From Zygnema cylindricum (taxonomy: Eukaryota > Streptophyta > Zygnematophyceae > Zygnematales > Zygnemataceae): 62,000 nt of DNA. Of this stretch, positions 24,490-35,011 are shown piece by piece. Both the position numbers and the translations under genes were made by a program. Position 1 is the first letter of the stretch, and every line of letters begins with the position of its first letter. Under the pieces are notes generated by a model. That model searched no databases and was not told the DNA's origin. It worked only from the letters and a program-made list of their open reading frames with translations. The stretch covers positions 165,001 through 227,000 of the forward strand of contig JBBHKE010000573.1 of assembly GCA_037447655.1 (NCBI GenBank), read 5' to 3'.

Positions 24490-24690
24490 CTTTTCTTCGC
24501 CACTTAACGCATTTCTATTTCGTGCACATTTGTCGGTTTATCAACCGATTATGACCAATCGGAAGGTGGGAATCTTGGCTTTCAGTTGAAACCGTCAGAT
24601 CCATAATCTAACATGTTTGTACGGAGAAAAGATGTTTTAAGTGACGAAAAAAACTTTAACACTAACAACGATTAGCGATGTAGTTCTTCA
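24490..24690. repeat. Second copy of the 1.6-kb dispersed repeat
   Basis: Matches 1600-1835 in order: 'aatcggaaggtgggaatctt', 'ccgtcagatccataatcta', 'gtacggagaaaagatgtt', 'aacactaacaacgat'. Non-coding. Confidence 0.55.
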
Positions 24691-25339
24691 AGATAGTCGA
24701 AAAGTGTTGACTTACGTGGCAGCGATAATCAAAAGCCTTACTCAAGAAATAGAGTAAGGTAAAAATGTAAAATGGACCTAAAAAAGAGAGTAGAGAGGAG
24801 TATTGAGAATATGAAAGGAACAAAATAAATGAATAAAGAAAGGACACAACCAAAGAAAAAAGGGAGGGAGGGAGTGAGAGAGAAGAGAGAAAGAAGAAGA
24901 GGGTGGAAAAAAAATATAAAGTTGTCGTCCAGGGCGATAAGAAGTCCACTGAAAGAAATTGAGCTCCTACGAGGTAAGCTTTGCATATTTTTACGCCACG
25001 TCGGAGCATAAAAAGGATGCCACGTGGCAAGGCTTTGGCTAAGAGTTTTTTTTTTTATTGAAATTTGTTAAATTAATGTTATAACAACATATTATTTAAG
25101 TGGCTCATAATGAGCCACGTGGCGAAACGCAGATTGGCGTATTGATTATGCTCAATGACCCCTCTATCTTGCACGAACTTGGCCACCACCAACTTTTTTC
25201 TATTTTTCCCTTAAGGATTTTGACGACAATCTTTTGGGTGTGTTTCACCACCTCGTTCATAATGGGATTTTTCATAACCCGGAGGGGCAACTCGCTTGTC
25301 AACAAGCCATCCTCCCAATTTCGTAAGGCAGTTTATGTT

Positions 25340-26450
25340 TGATTTTCGTGGTCAAAATTGCAACAGGGGTGTGATTGGGTAGCTAAGCTTTGGTGGCTCC
25401 TACTACCAAATTCTCGTCTCATGGTGGATGATGTTTTTGTTCTAGCGCAAGTTGAATCTTAGGTGGAGGACGGTCTCGTACCATTTAACTAAGCTCTCTT
25501 TTCAACCCGTGCACTACAACCCTCGGACATGTAAGTTTCACCTTTCAATCTCTCATTGCCAACACTAACTTCCCACTACAACATCGCATATCTAAACATG
25601 TGGTTGTTGTTGATTTTGTAAACCTCTTAGAGGCGCTACCTTCCGCCCAATAGCGTGCTTATTTGCGTTCATATTTTAGGCTTGGGGCTCATACCTGGTT
25701 ACAAGCAACACCAAGCTATTAGACACTCCGTTTAACATCTATAAAATCTGCATCCGCTCTACGCTTGCGTTAGGGTTTTCCCCACCCTACGCTTATAAGA
25801 GGGTTCAAGTATGTTTGTTACCAACCTATTGATGTTGAAGGAATTCATTTACTTCGTTGCTTACATGGTAAGGAACGTACTATAGCGCGTGATTTGGTGC
25901 GAGATGCCATTCTTGCGATTGGCGTTGAGGACGACTACACCTACTTCGGCCCTTTCCTCAGTCTAAGGGTTGAATGAGCCCTCTGGTTTACTTGTTTTTT
26001 CTCCATGGTGTGGACGCTTGGCGATATTGTCCTCACGGTTTTGACTAGGACACACCTTTCATCTCGGGTGGCTCCGCATATAAGTGTGGCGGCTCGGGAC
26101 GCAACGCCTACAAATCAAAGATACTACGCTCACTGAAACCCATCTGACCAGTTTGTTCCATTTGCAGTGGAGATTTTTATATCTTTTGACAAGTCGTTCG
26201 ACGACTTCCTTCGCCAGTGTGCGCGAAAAACGTTTTAATTTAAAGGTCTAGGGAGTCCTCCACCGAGCCTTTTAGTTGCATTCTATCGTCAATATGTCTT
26301 AATTGCTCTTTAGCGAGCTCAAGCTGCGGTTTTTTTTTCCCGAAGCACACTGGCCAATGACAGGTAGGGGCTTCGAAATCTTCCACCAAGAGACCTGGTC
26401 CACATCCATGATCTCCATGGCTGTGGACCCTACCTTGTTTGTGGGTAGAA
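25340..26450 (+). pseudogene. LINE-type reverse transcriptase C-terminal relic
   Basis: Readable in three-frame pieces with stops and shifts. About 25808-25977 gives GIHLLRCLHGKERTIARDLV, and about 26140-26240 gives an S-D-Q-F-V-P-F-A-V-E-I-F run then FDDFLRQCARKTF. In my recollection these match the conserved C-terminal tail (HGNERT..HDAVRD; PTDQFLPLAIEVF...FLHDCA) of a reverse-transcriptase-like family common in mosses and other plants. The upstream part (25340-25800) looks like worn coding sequence but I cannot place it. No intact frame and no poly-A tail were seen. An unrelated gene relic is possible. Confidence 0.45.
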
Positions 26451-28912
26451 TCGTTTAGGTATTTTTCTTTTTGTAGGTGGTCTTACTCTAGTATATTTGG
26501 TTGTTTGCTGTTGTTAGTAATGTTTTGTTTTGTTTCATTTTTTAGCTTACTTCCGTGTGACTCTTGAAGTCACCTTATGTCTTTTTCAATTTTACCCCTT
26601 TTGTATACATATGGTTTCATGTTTTGTATCATTGTGAGTTTAAAATAAGTTTTTGAAGTTTACAAATGGTTTTAACACTCAAATGCCAAATTTTAAAAAC
26701 CAAAACAAATAGTAATTTATGGTTACAATTATCTAAACCATAAACATATGAATTAAATAATACTTTGCCATCGTTCAGTTTACGAACAATAAAAATGAAT
26801 CTTACGAAAGTGTGAACGCATTCAATTACAATGACATCATTGAGAGTTATGATTTAAATAATTTGTAGCTGTTTGAGTCTGCATCAAGCGGTTGAACTGT
26901 CACATAAATTTGAGTTCATACCTTTGATCTTCAAAAAACACCCAATTGGATTGCTGTCGTGCATGTGTTAAATAATGTGAAGATACATGCAATATTATCA
27001 GTTGTGCACCACTTAAACTCACATAATCGCAAAACATCATGGCTTGAATAAGACATAGAAGCGAAAATAGATAAATACAACAACAAACAAGTTGGAACAA
27101 AAAGAAAGGTGAACAACTTAGCTAGTTATGGTTTGGTCGGTTTATTATACTAAGGAGATGGATGGCCACTAGGCCCCACGTTCTATTTATATTCTTTGCA
27201 GCAGTTATCATATCGAAGACAATCTGAACTTAGACTTAAAGAGAATAAATCAAAATAGAAACAACCGAGACGGAAAACAAAAACAGAAAGTGACAAATTG
27301 CAAAACACTTATGAGGTTTGAGAGAACCAAACTCAAAAGATGCGCGTAAGCCAAATAGAAATAAATACATAATCACAAGAAATAATAACAAAAAAATGAT
27401 ATTCCCAACATGCAACTTCCACACTAATTAAAGTTCAGCCACAGTCGGGAAAGAATTTTGTGTTACGAGGACGCGATCGAAATCCACTCAAACGGACGAA
27501 AAATGTTTAAAGGAAACCGTGTAGGCCTTGGCTGAAGCCGTATGGATTAATATGTAAGGATTTAAAGGAGATTGATAATGTAATAGAAATTTGACGCTTC
27601 AAGCTAAGGCAGAAAATCGACTCGAAGCTGTTTGGACAATTTTACAAAAAAAAAGATGGTTGTAGAAAAATCTTCAATACTGAAAAGATAATTCATGCAC
27701 TTGAAAATTGTGTGCAGGAAATCATCTAAAAACAACTAAATTATATAAAATCAACTAAGTACCTAGGCCTACGCCTAGCGAAAAACGAGCCAATAGGATT
27801 ACATCGTGCTATATAAACATTTGCGTCTAGTTTGGATTCAGCAAAGGTGGCCGGAATCCTATGCCCTACGTTACAGAATCTATAACCTACGGATTAAAAC
27901 CCTTCCTATCTACATGTGAATGCGTGAACCTCCAAATGGTCCACGACTTAACTCTGTCTAATCACGTCGCTTTGTCAGAACTTACAGTCGCCTCGTTTGT
28001 ACGTCGCGTCGACGTGCGGGTGTTACGTGTCGAACTAAGTATATTCGGCGTCGACGACCGAGATTCTCCCTTAAGCGAAACAATTGAATTCGTCGTCGGC
28101 AAAATTTCCGGAGATGCAGGTACGGTAAGATTGTTGTCCATAGTCTATTTCAGCCATAGATTACTCACGGAAGACACCCACAGACTACCCCAAAACAATT
28201 GTGTTTCAGATAGCACAAATTACCCCACAATACACAAAATCACCTCAAACTACACCAATATGAATTTCACCATAGACATTGTAAACTCCCAAAGTTACGG
28301 CCAAATCCACCAAGGAATCTAGAAGATATAAGCTCCTGAGTTTCCCAAAAACAGCTGACAACTACTCAAACTAACAAGGTAGACTTCACCCAGAATTCTA
28401 CAGAGTTAACAGAACAGACTGAAACTACACATATATATAGTTTCTGTATTATAGAATATCTTCACTCAGTTTCACATCAAAATATCAATCAGAGAGATCA
28501 CACCAATAGGTCAAAGTTGCATAAAAATAGTTTGCAATTACTTTGATAAAAATGACTGTGATGCTAAAATATACTAAGTCCTACAAATTTATACTCACAA
28601 AGTTATCTACTGAGCCCTACACTAATAAAATAACTACACGTGTAATTAATTACTGTACTTGAATACATATAATGTACGTCAACGGTACATCTACTGTACC
28701 GAAGGTACATCTTAACCCTAATTATGACTTTTATCTAATTTCACTATTGTAACACTAAAAATTAATTCACTACATACAAATTAATGTTGTTTCAGATATT
28801 TACAAATAGGAGCCGTACATAAATTGTGGTGCTTGCTTAGTCAGCAATTGGCGAATCCGTCTTAATGACTTCAAGTGTCCGTACAAGTCAGCTCTGAATT
28901 CGCGGATCGTCG
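26451..28912. other. Intergenic, one unassigned open frame
   Basis: Plain AT-rich DNA. The only frame of some length is 27861-28322 (+). Its first 95 codons have mixed, coding-like composition ending GKISGDAG just before a possible 'gcag|gtacgg' donor; the rest looks non-coding. I do not recognise it. It could be a decayed exon. Confidence 0.4.
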
Positions 28913-28918
28913 TCAGAT

Positions 28919-29215
28919 GTAAAGTAAATCTTTGCCGTGGACGACACGCGTCCAAATCATTATCCCAATGTGGTCCCATTTCGAATCGCGTCTGTTGACG
29001 CGATTCGTATCAGCCACGTGATCTTTGTCGCGTACGGGACCATTCCTAGATAGCCGCCATAAATAGCGTCCGTGCAGGAGTCTTCCGGAATATATGGATC
29101 GCCGAAAGATGTAATATATATCTTCGCGATGGAGGACACGCGTCCAACAACATTGTGTTAATGTGGTCCCACTTCGAATCGCGTCCGTCGACTCGATTCG
29201 TATCCGCCGTTCATT
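28919..29215. repeat. Direct duplication, unit about 190 bp
   Basis: Two copies of 'gtaa.tatatctt.gc..tgga.gacacgcgtccaa', 'aatgtggtccca.ttcgaatcgcgtc' and 'cgattcgtatc', starting near 28919 and 29109. The second copy is partial. No coding function is recognised, although an open frame runs across it on the minus strand. Confidence 0.6.
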
Positions 29216-29463
29216 CCTGTATCGTACAATTTGTCGTGTGTCATTGTTTCGGATTCTGTACTGGATCATTCTCGTTAGGATACATTCGATCCGCGCCGCG
29301 TGTCCCATGAAATATATTACACTCTTTTGTACCTGGGTTACTGTCACGAGGTTAATACTGAAGTGTTTATACTCAAATCCCTCTCTCACTGACCTATATA
29401 TTAAGTACTAAAGCTTTCAAATCACAAAAAAGATTACATGTACGGACGCGAACGCGAAAATAA

Positions 29464-30242
29464 GGGTGTGTCCCCATGTGGCTAAGTTCGGATTTTTTTC
29501 TGTCGTTTTCCTTTAAAACTTAGCGCCGTACTGCCTAAGTTGTAACCGTACGAAGGAATCGCAAATTTGCAGAGTACAATTTGCGTCATCCTTGAACTTA
29601 GGATGTACGAAAATTTGTCGTCTTGTGCTTTTCGACCCACTTCGACGACAAAAAACGTCATCTTCAACCTTATGTTTAAAACACGTGCGCGATGTGATTT
29701 AAAATTAGGTTTTTTCGATTGACAAATAGGAACATATTTTCGCACGTGCCGTAGATTTCGACAAAAATCCTTCGATTTCCAAGGACAAAGAAAAGTACAT
29801 AGCTCGCTATGTTTTGTCCGTTTGCGTTTTAATAAGACAAATTCAAGTACACAATTTGTTTGGATTTGTCCGTTTTCGTCTAGTACGGATTTCTTTTTTT
29901 CAGGGGTCTTCAAATTCCGATGCCATTTCACGTCGAGCGGACAGGCGACGCGAAGACAAAGTGCATCTTCTTCGACCGTGAAATTGCACAGGCTGGAAGG
30001 CGCTACGTCTACAATGTCACGGTAAGACATGCGACGTCACACGCAGGTACAAAAAACAACGTGCGACCACAGATTGTAGACGTTGACAACCGTCACAGGT
30101 ACTGTCGACGTATACAATCGTCACAAGCGTAAGTTACGATTTCGTCCTTACAGACATAGGGACACTTGAACACCGGGTCCGGCGGATCCGCGCTAAAATA
30201 CAAAATAATTTCGCTAAGTTACAAGTACATGGGGACACACCC
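29464..30242. mobile_element. Tourist-like (PIF/Harbinger) element with TAA duplication
   Basis: Perfect 16-base terminal repeats GGGTGTGTCCCCATGT at both ends, flanked by TAA (29461-29463 and 30243-30245). The TSD and GGG start fit PIF/Harbinger. 779 bp. An open frame (29482-30030, minus) crosses most of it but shows no transposase motif. Interior blocks are shared with the elements near 24 kb and at 43139, so the family has a conserved core. Confidence 0.85.
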
Positions 30243-30779
30243 TAAGTCGTCGGTGGAAATTACGGGCAACGTAAGTATGTACGGTCCAACTTGTTGTCGG
30301 CGGAAATTACAAGCAACTTAAATATGTACGATCGGCGCGAACACGAAATGTAAATATGTACGGTCCTGCGAAACCTTAATAACATACAAACACAAATTAT
30401 TGTGGCGGCTGCCCATCCTTATACCTAAATATACCAAAAAAAATGCCGACAAGATGCGGCATGACATCGCACAATGGAATATGGTTAATGTGGTCTGTTT
30501 TCCTTTGTTAATGATCTTACAAGTAACTTGTATTGCACGATACTAATTCGAAATAAAGCTTTAAACTTCAGTAAATTAGTTCTATCGAATTTTATGAACG
30601 CGATAGTACATTTTAGTACTGAATCTTACAACTTTTCGCGACGCGCAGGGGTGCTGGAGGGTTCCACGTCGCCCCAGCCTCCCGTTTTGTCCTCGCGGCC
30701 GTATGTTTAGGATTTTTTTTATCTTTTTTTGTTTTTTTAATATAAAAATAACAAATAAAAAATGAGCTTGAACATATAA

Positions 30780-30980
30780 ACCCTATACCGTGTATCGCTA
30801 ATGTTTTTTTGCAACTTAAAACATCTTTTCTTTGTACACACCTAAACGATTTTGGATCTGACGTTTGCGATTGAAAGGTAAGATTCTCACCTTTTGATTG
30901 TCGGTCTCCATCTGAAAATCGGACAACTTTGTATTGAGAAAAAAAAAATTATGAGGCGAAAAATACTGTTAAGTTGCCAA
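30780..30980. repeat. Third (inverted) copy of the 1.6-kb dispersed repeat
   Basis: Reads as the inverse complement of 1600-1835: 'accgtgtatcgctaatgtt', 'aacatcttttctttgtacac', 'gattctcacctttt' and 'ggtctccatctgaaaatcgg'. It confirms a dispersed element family, not a local duplication. Confidence 0.55.
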
Positions 30981-31647
30981 AGTCCATTTAAGTGGACTAA
31001 TTTTAAAAAAGTCCATTTAAGTGGAGCATTTTAAAAACTAGTTAATTCATCCGATTCTTGCATTTTATGAAAAACTCTTTTTAATAAAAGTTTCTTTTTT
31101 TAAAGTTTTCTACACAAAAAAAATGAAAAAACCTGAATCAGAACATTTTCACCACAAAGGTTGTTGGGCATCCAAAGTGTACAAAAAATCCACAAATGTG
31201 GATTATTAGACCACTAACTATGAGAAAATGGTTCTACACATTCGTTTGTCGGATTTTGACTTGAACCACCACGTTTCGCAGTTTAGGATGTCTTTTTCAC
31301 GCAAAAATTAGCTGCGCACAATTCCGGTTTGTCCTCTGTAAGTTTTTCCCTAATACAAACCGAGTACCCGAATAAGACATGGTGGTTGATTGTTATCATT
31401 AACAAAGGAAAAAAATAAAGAGGTGGGTACCCCAAATTTTTTTTAAGCCTAAGTCTTCTTTATTTAGCAACTAGTACGGTGACGGTGTTTGATTCCATTG
31501 TCTCGTTGCAAATACACCGCCGAAATATGGCCCGGTCACCCATGTTAGGGTCTCAATCAATTATCATCATTTTTTTCCTACTATTTTTTGACCGATTCTT
31601 TCTGTTGATACCTCATTCAAAAGCTTTGAAAAAACCACTCGAAACAA

Positions 31648-31880
31648 ATAAACGGGGTGTGATTGTTGCAGTTTTACTCGTGCAGTTTTATTCGGCAACA
31701 ATCGGTTAGAGTGTGTACAATGTCTATTCGGAAAATTAAACTTCGAGTCCGCATTAACAAGCCAAACGCGGACTCTGAGTTGGATTTTCCGAATAGACAT
31801 TGAACACATTGTAATTGAGTGTTGCCAAATAATACGATGCACGAGTAAAAGTGAAACAATCACACGCCGTCTCTCGATGA
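31648..31880. mobile_element. Long-hairpin (foldback) MITE
   Basis: Two arms of about 100 bases are inverse complements with few mismatches: GTGTGATTGTTGCAGTTTTA and 'caatgtctattcggaaaat' and 'gagtccgc' on the left, their complements on the right, around a loop of about 15 bases (about 31757-31771). Nearly the whole element folds on itself. No certain target duplication was seen; outer bases 'acgg.gtgtg' also match inverted. Superfamily unknown. Confidence 0.7.
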
Positions 31881-32021
31881 GACAGTGCGAACCGTAGACT
31901 GATGATGTTTCGACTCCTCCGTTTTCGTTTTCTCGGTGCTCAGTCCTTCAAAACGTGTTCGATATATCTTACATGTCGTTTTCCTCTTCCTCGTCTAGCC
32001 TTTGCGATTTCCTTATCCTTT

Positions 32022-33900
32022 TCAGCTGATCTTTTTTTTTTTTTTCCTCCAGGGTTCGTGGTGTTTGTCGAAGCAAGCGGTGCGACACAACGACAATTCA
32101 CACTTTTTAGAACCGTATCTAGTCCGATGCCTTCCCGTAGACTTCCATTTCCATTGGTTTCCTTTCGCGCGACAATTTTTGTGGGAACACTCTAGACCGT
32201 TTGAGTGAGCAAACACGCATTCTATACAACTGGCATTAAATTCCTCACGGCCGCGAGCTTGCTCGATGTATTTAGGGATTTCGTGCTGCGGCACAGATAC
32301 ATGTTTTTCCTCCGCTATAGATGGACCCGCCGCGGCCATTTTAAAGTCGTATTCACCAATCACTTTTTTTTTCCAATAATTCTTTTTGAAGCAAGTCTAG
32401 GAAATCTTCCCTTGTGGTGTGCGGCTTTCCTTTTGGCTCCAGTAGTATGTTGTACCGATCCAAGCGTTTGTCATTGCTCCGTCCATTAATCCCATAAAGA
32501 GCTTCAACCACCATCGACGTTGATGTATGGAGGTCGTTTGCAGAGTCGCTCCTTCCAAACATGCTTGGTTAAACTTGTCTACTCCTCCTTTGTATTTGTT
32601 ATACATGGTTACATACTCACGTCGCTCTATTGGGTTACCTCCTCTACGTCGGTGAACAATTTTGGGACGAGCTCCAAAACTGGTGGACAACATCCACACC
32701 GAGGGCACAACGTTTCGTTTGTCTACCCACGCACATGCCATCATACCCTCTTGGTCGCATAACTCGAAACTAAATCGCCCATTTTATGCACCCTCTTTGT
32801 CACCCTGTCTCTTTGTCTTTTCAGCCCGTTTAGCAATTTTTCATCTGGGTAGCCCAAAGAGGATAAAATTTTCCTTGTTCCGCTACGCTTTTGCACCAAC
32901 ATTGTTCCTAAAGCCCCCCACCCTTTCTCACTCCTCAACCACTAGAAAATGGGAACCCTTGTGTACATTCTATCCTTCATAACAACTCTTTTGTCCTCGT
33001 TTAATGGTTCACATAACGCCCTTACAATCCTTGCTCGGGCACGAACTCCACTAAATTCTCCACCTTTAACGTCGATCTCGTAGGTCAACTGATACATTGT
33101 CTCTGCGTCATTTAGCGCGAATTGTTGCATCCCATGTTTAGACTTCGGTTTACTAGAAGAGAAACATTTTATGGGGTTCAGCATACTATTGTCCAAAATC
33201 CATCTCTCGTCCAGACTCAAATAAGTTCCTGGCCAATAGTACTGCATAAAAGTTTCTTTATGCTCTTTCATCAACGATTCAACCTGTCCAACGCGCACAC
33301 TTTGCAGAGTTTAATCGTTATGGAACGGTTTTGTGTTGTTGGCTAAAATAAACATCAAATATGCATATGGTCATACCACGCAAATGCAACAAACACCTTA
33401 CTTGCCATAACGCCCAACGTTGCGGATCTTGTTGCTTTGATGGTCTGTACTTATTAGACCTTCCGTGTAAATTCCTCTTGATTTGAGAAAATCTCTTCTC
33501 TTGTATTATTCTGCCTCTGTTTGGGTACTCTAAACCTCCGCTGGTCCCTTTACGAAACGTCTTTGAGTCAGAAAACGACCTTTCAATCCCATTGCAAATC
33601 AACATGCAAAGAAACGCGAACATTTCTCACATTGTAATGTCTTTCCACCGTTGCAGTGTAGTCGCCCTCTCTTTCCTGTGGTACGGAGCTGATTTGAGTG
33701 CGTATTTTTTCTTGCCCATAAGCGTTACATTGATTTACAAAGTTTTTCCAAAAAACATACGAGTTAACGCTAGAAATATACTTGTAGCCGTTTTCTCTGT
33801 GTTTTTCCAACCATTTATTAAGAGCACTTTCCCCACCTATTTTTTTAGCAGTTGGAGCCGATGTTCTACCTCAATGAGCCGCTCTTCCCGATCAAAACTT
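32022..33900 (-). pseudogene. piggyBac-type transposase, decayed
   Basis: Decayed DDE_Tnp_1_7 (piggyBac) transposase in successive frame-shifted pieces from about 33900 down to 32022. The three expected acidic residues can be seen: YLSLDERWILDN (about 33220), the KDRMYTRVPIF strand (about 32950, where most relatives have MDNFYTS), and YKGGVDKFNQ (about 32610). After the core comes the piggyBac Cys-rich tail: CIECVF, then RTRYGSKKCELSLCRTACF and a DKHH pair (about 32250-32050). At least four frame breaks or stops separate the parts. An upstream coiled-coil-like stretch (FDREERLIEVEHRL, near 33890) may be its N-terminus. Neither TTAA ends nor terminal repeats were identified. Just upstream of the 34-55 kb nested retrotransposons lies an OTU-type reading frame on the same strand. 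Confidence 0.8.
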
Positions 33901-33951
33901 TTCAGTCTATTCTAAGTGATTTTGCTTTGCAAGTAGTGAAAGGGTCGAAGC

Positions 33952-35008
33952 TGAAACACTGAGACCTCCATATGTCCTCAGAGTGGACAGCTTCTAAGAA
34001 GCCTCTAGGATAACCCTGACCCCTTTGTGTTTCAGCAAGAATTACTGCCACCCTAGAAAACAAAGACTCTGACCACCTTCACCCCTGTGAAGGCAAGACT
34101 CCCCTGAGTCGATAGCAAAAAGAATCTGTGAATTTGCTCCCTTGAGCAATAAGTTATGGAGGGTCAAAGTTGACCTTTTGTACAGAAGCTCTCTGGGAGA
34201 GAGGGTCCTATCTACCAGTTATTTCTAAGTCCTATCTCTCTCACAAACTATATCTACTGATGTACGAACCAATCATATTATTCATCTGTACACAAAAGTA
34301 CAGCTGCCGATGTACTTTGTGTACGAATACTATACGACATGTCCTAAATGTCGACACGTGGTATATCGGATTCGCTCTCTTAATCCCCGAAAATGCCGAA
34401 TCCAATGTCTTTTTGCCATGTGTCATCCGATGTGGCGATGACCACAAACCGCCGAAATCCTCTTCCGTGATCTCGGCATTCAATACGGTTGTTTGATTAT
34501 ATGCATATTTAATCGTAGCCGTAATAAATACATGCGCGGTATTCGTTTCGCTATCGAAACAAATGTGCGGTACTTATTCCTTGTTCATACCTTAATCCGT
34601 ACTTTTAGATAACTAGATCTATGTATCCCGTACGCAGTTGTAGTTAAATGAATTATCCAACGTAATTATATTTAAATAATAATCAAACCCTAAACTATGT
34701 ATTGTTGAATTAGACTTAAAGGTTAGGGCTACCGGCTGCTGGCTATCAATCATTCCGTAGGTACTAGGATCAAATCTTGGTTCTGACACCAATCCTTTTA
34801 GTAAATTAATCGGTAAATAAACTAATCTATTTCCCGTAAGCCTCTGGATAGCCTAGGGAACCATGGCTCTAGCTTCCACTCCAACTTCCAAGTGACTACG
34901 ACAAGTGTGGGAGTTGGAGAGAGAAGTTAGAGATAGACTGCCATGGCTTCTTTCTGTATTTTAATTTAGACATAGAAAATACTTAAAAATGAACCATTAA
35001 TTTCTACA
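33952..35008 (-). repeat. 3' LTR of element F
   Basis: In element orientation it begins TGTAGAAATTAATGG after the purine tract AAATAAGGGGAG and ends GTGTTTCA. It matches the split 5' LTR over its full length. It carries an antisense tRNA-like block at 34711-34791. Confidence 0.88.
34711..34791 (+). other. tRNA-like segment antisense in F 3' LTR
   Basis: Plus-strand sequence ends CTAGGATCAAATCTTGGTTC then TGACACCA. This looks like a tRNA T-arm (GGATCAAATC as B box), 3' acceptor strand and CCA. The upstream 'ttaaaggttagggctaccgg' sits where a D-arm/A box would be. It is antisense to the LTR. Confidence 0.5.
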
Positions 35009-35011
35009 CTC

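Noticed and set aside
29482-30030. 182-codon minus-strand frame as a gene
   Set aside because: It begins in one part and ends inside the terminal repeat of a Tourist-like element, with no domain; likely chance in a MITE.
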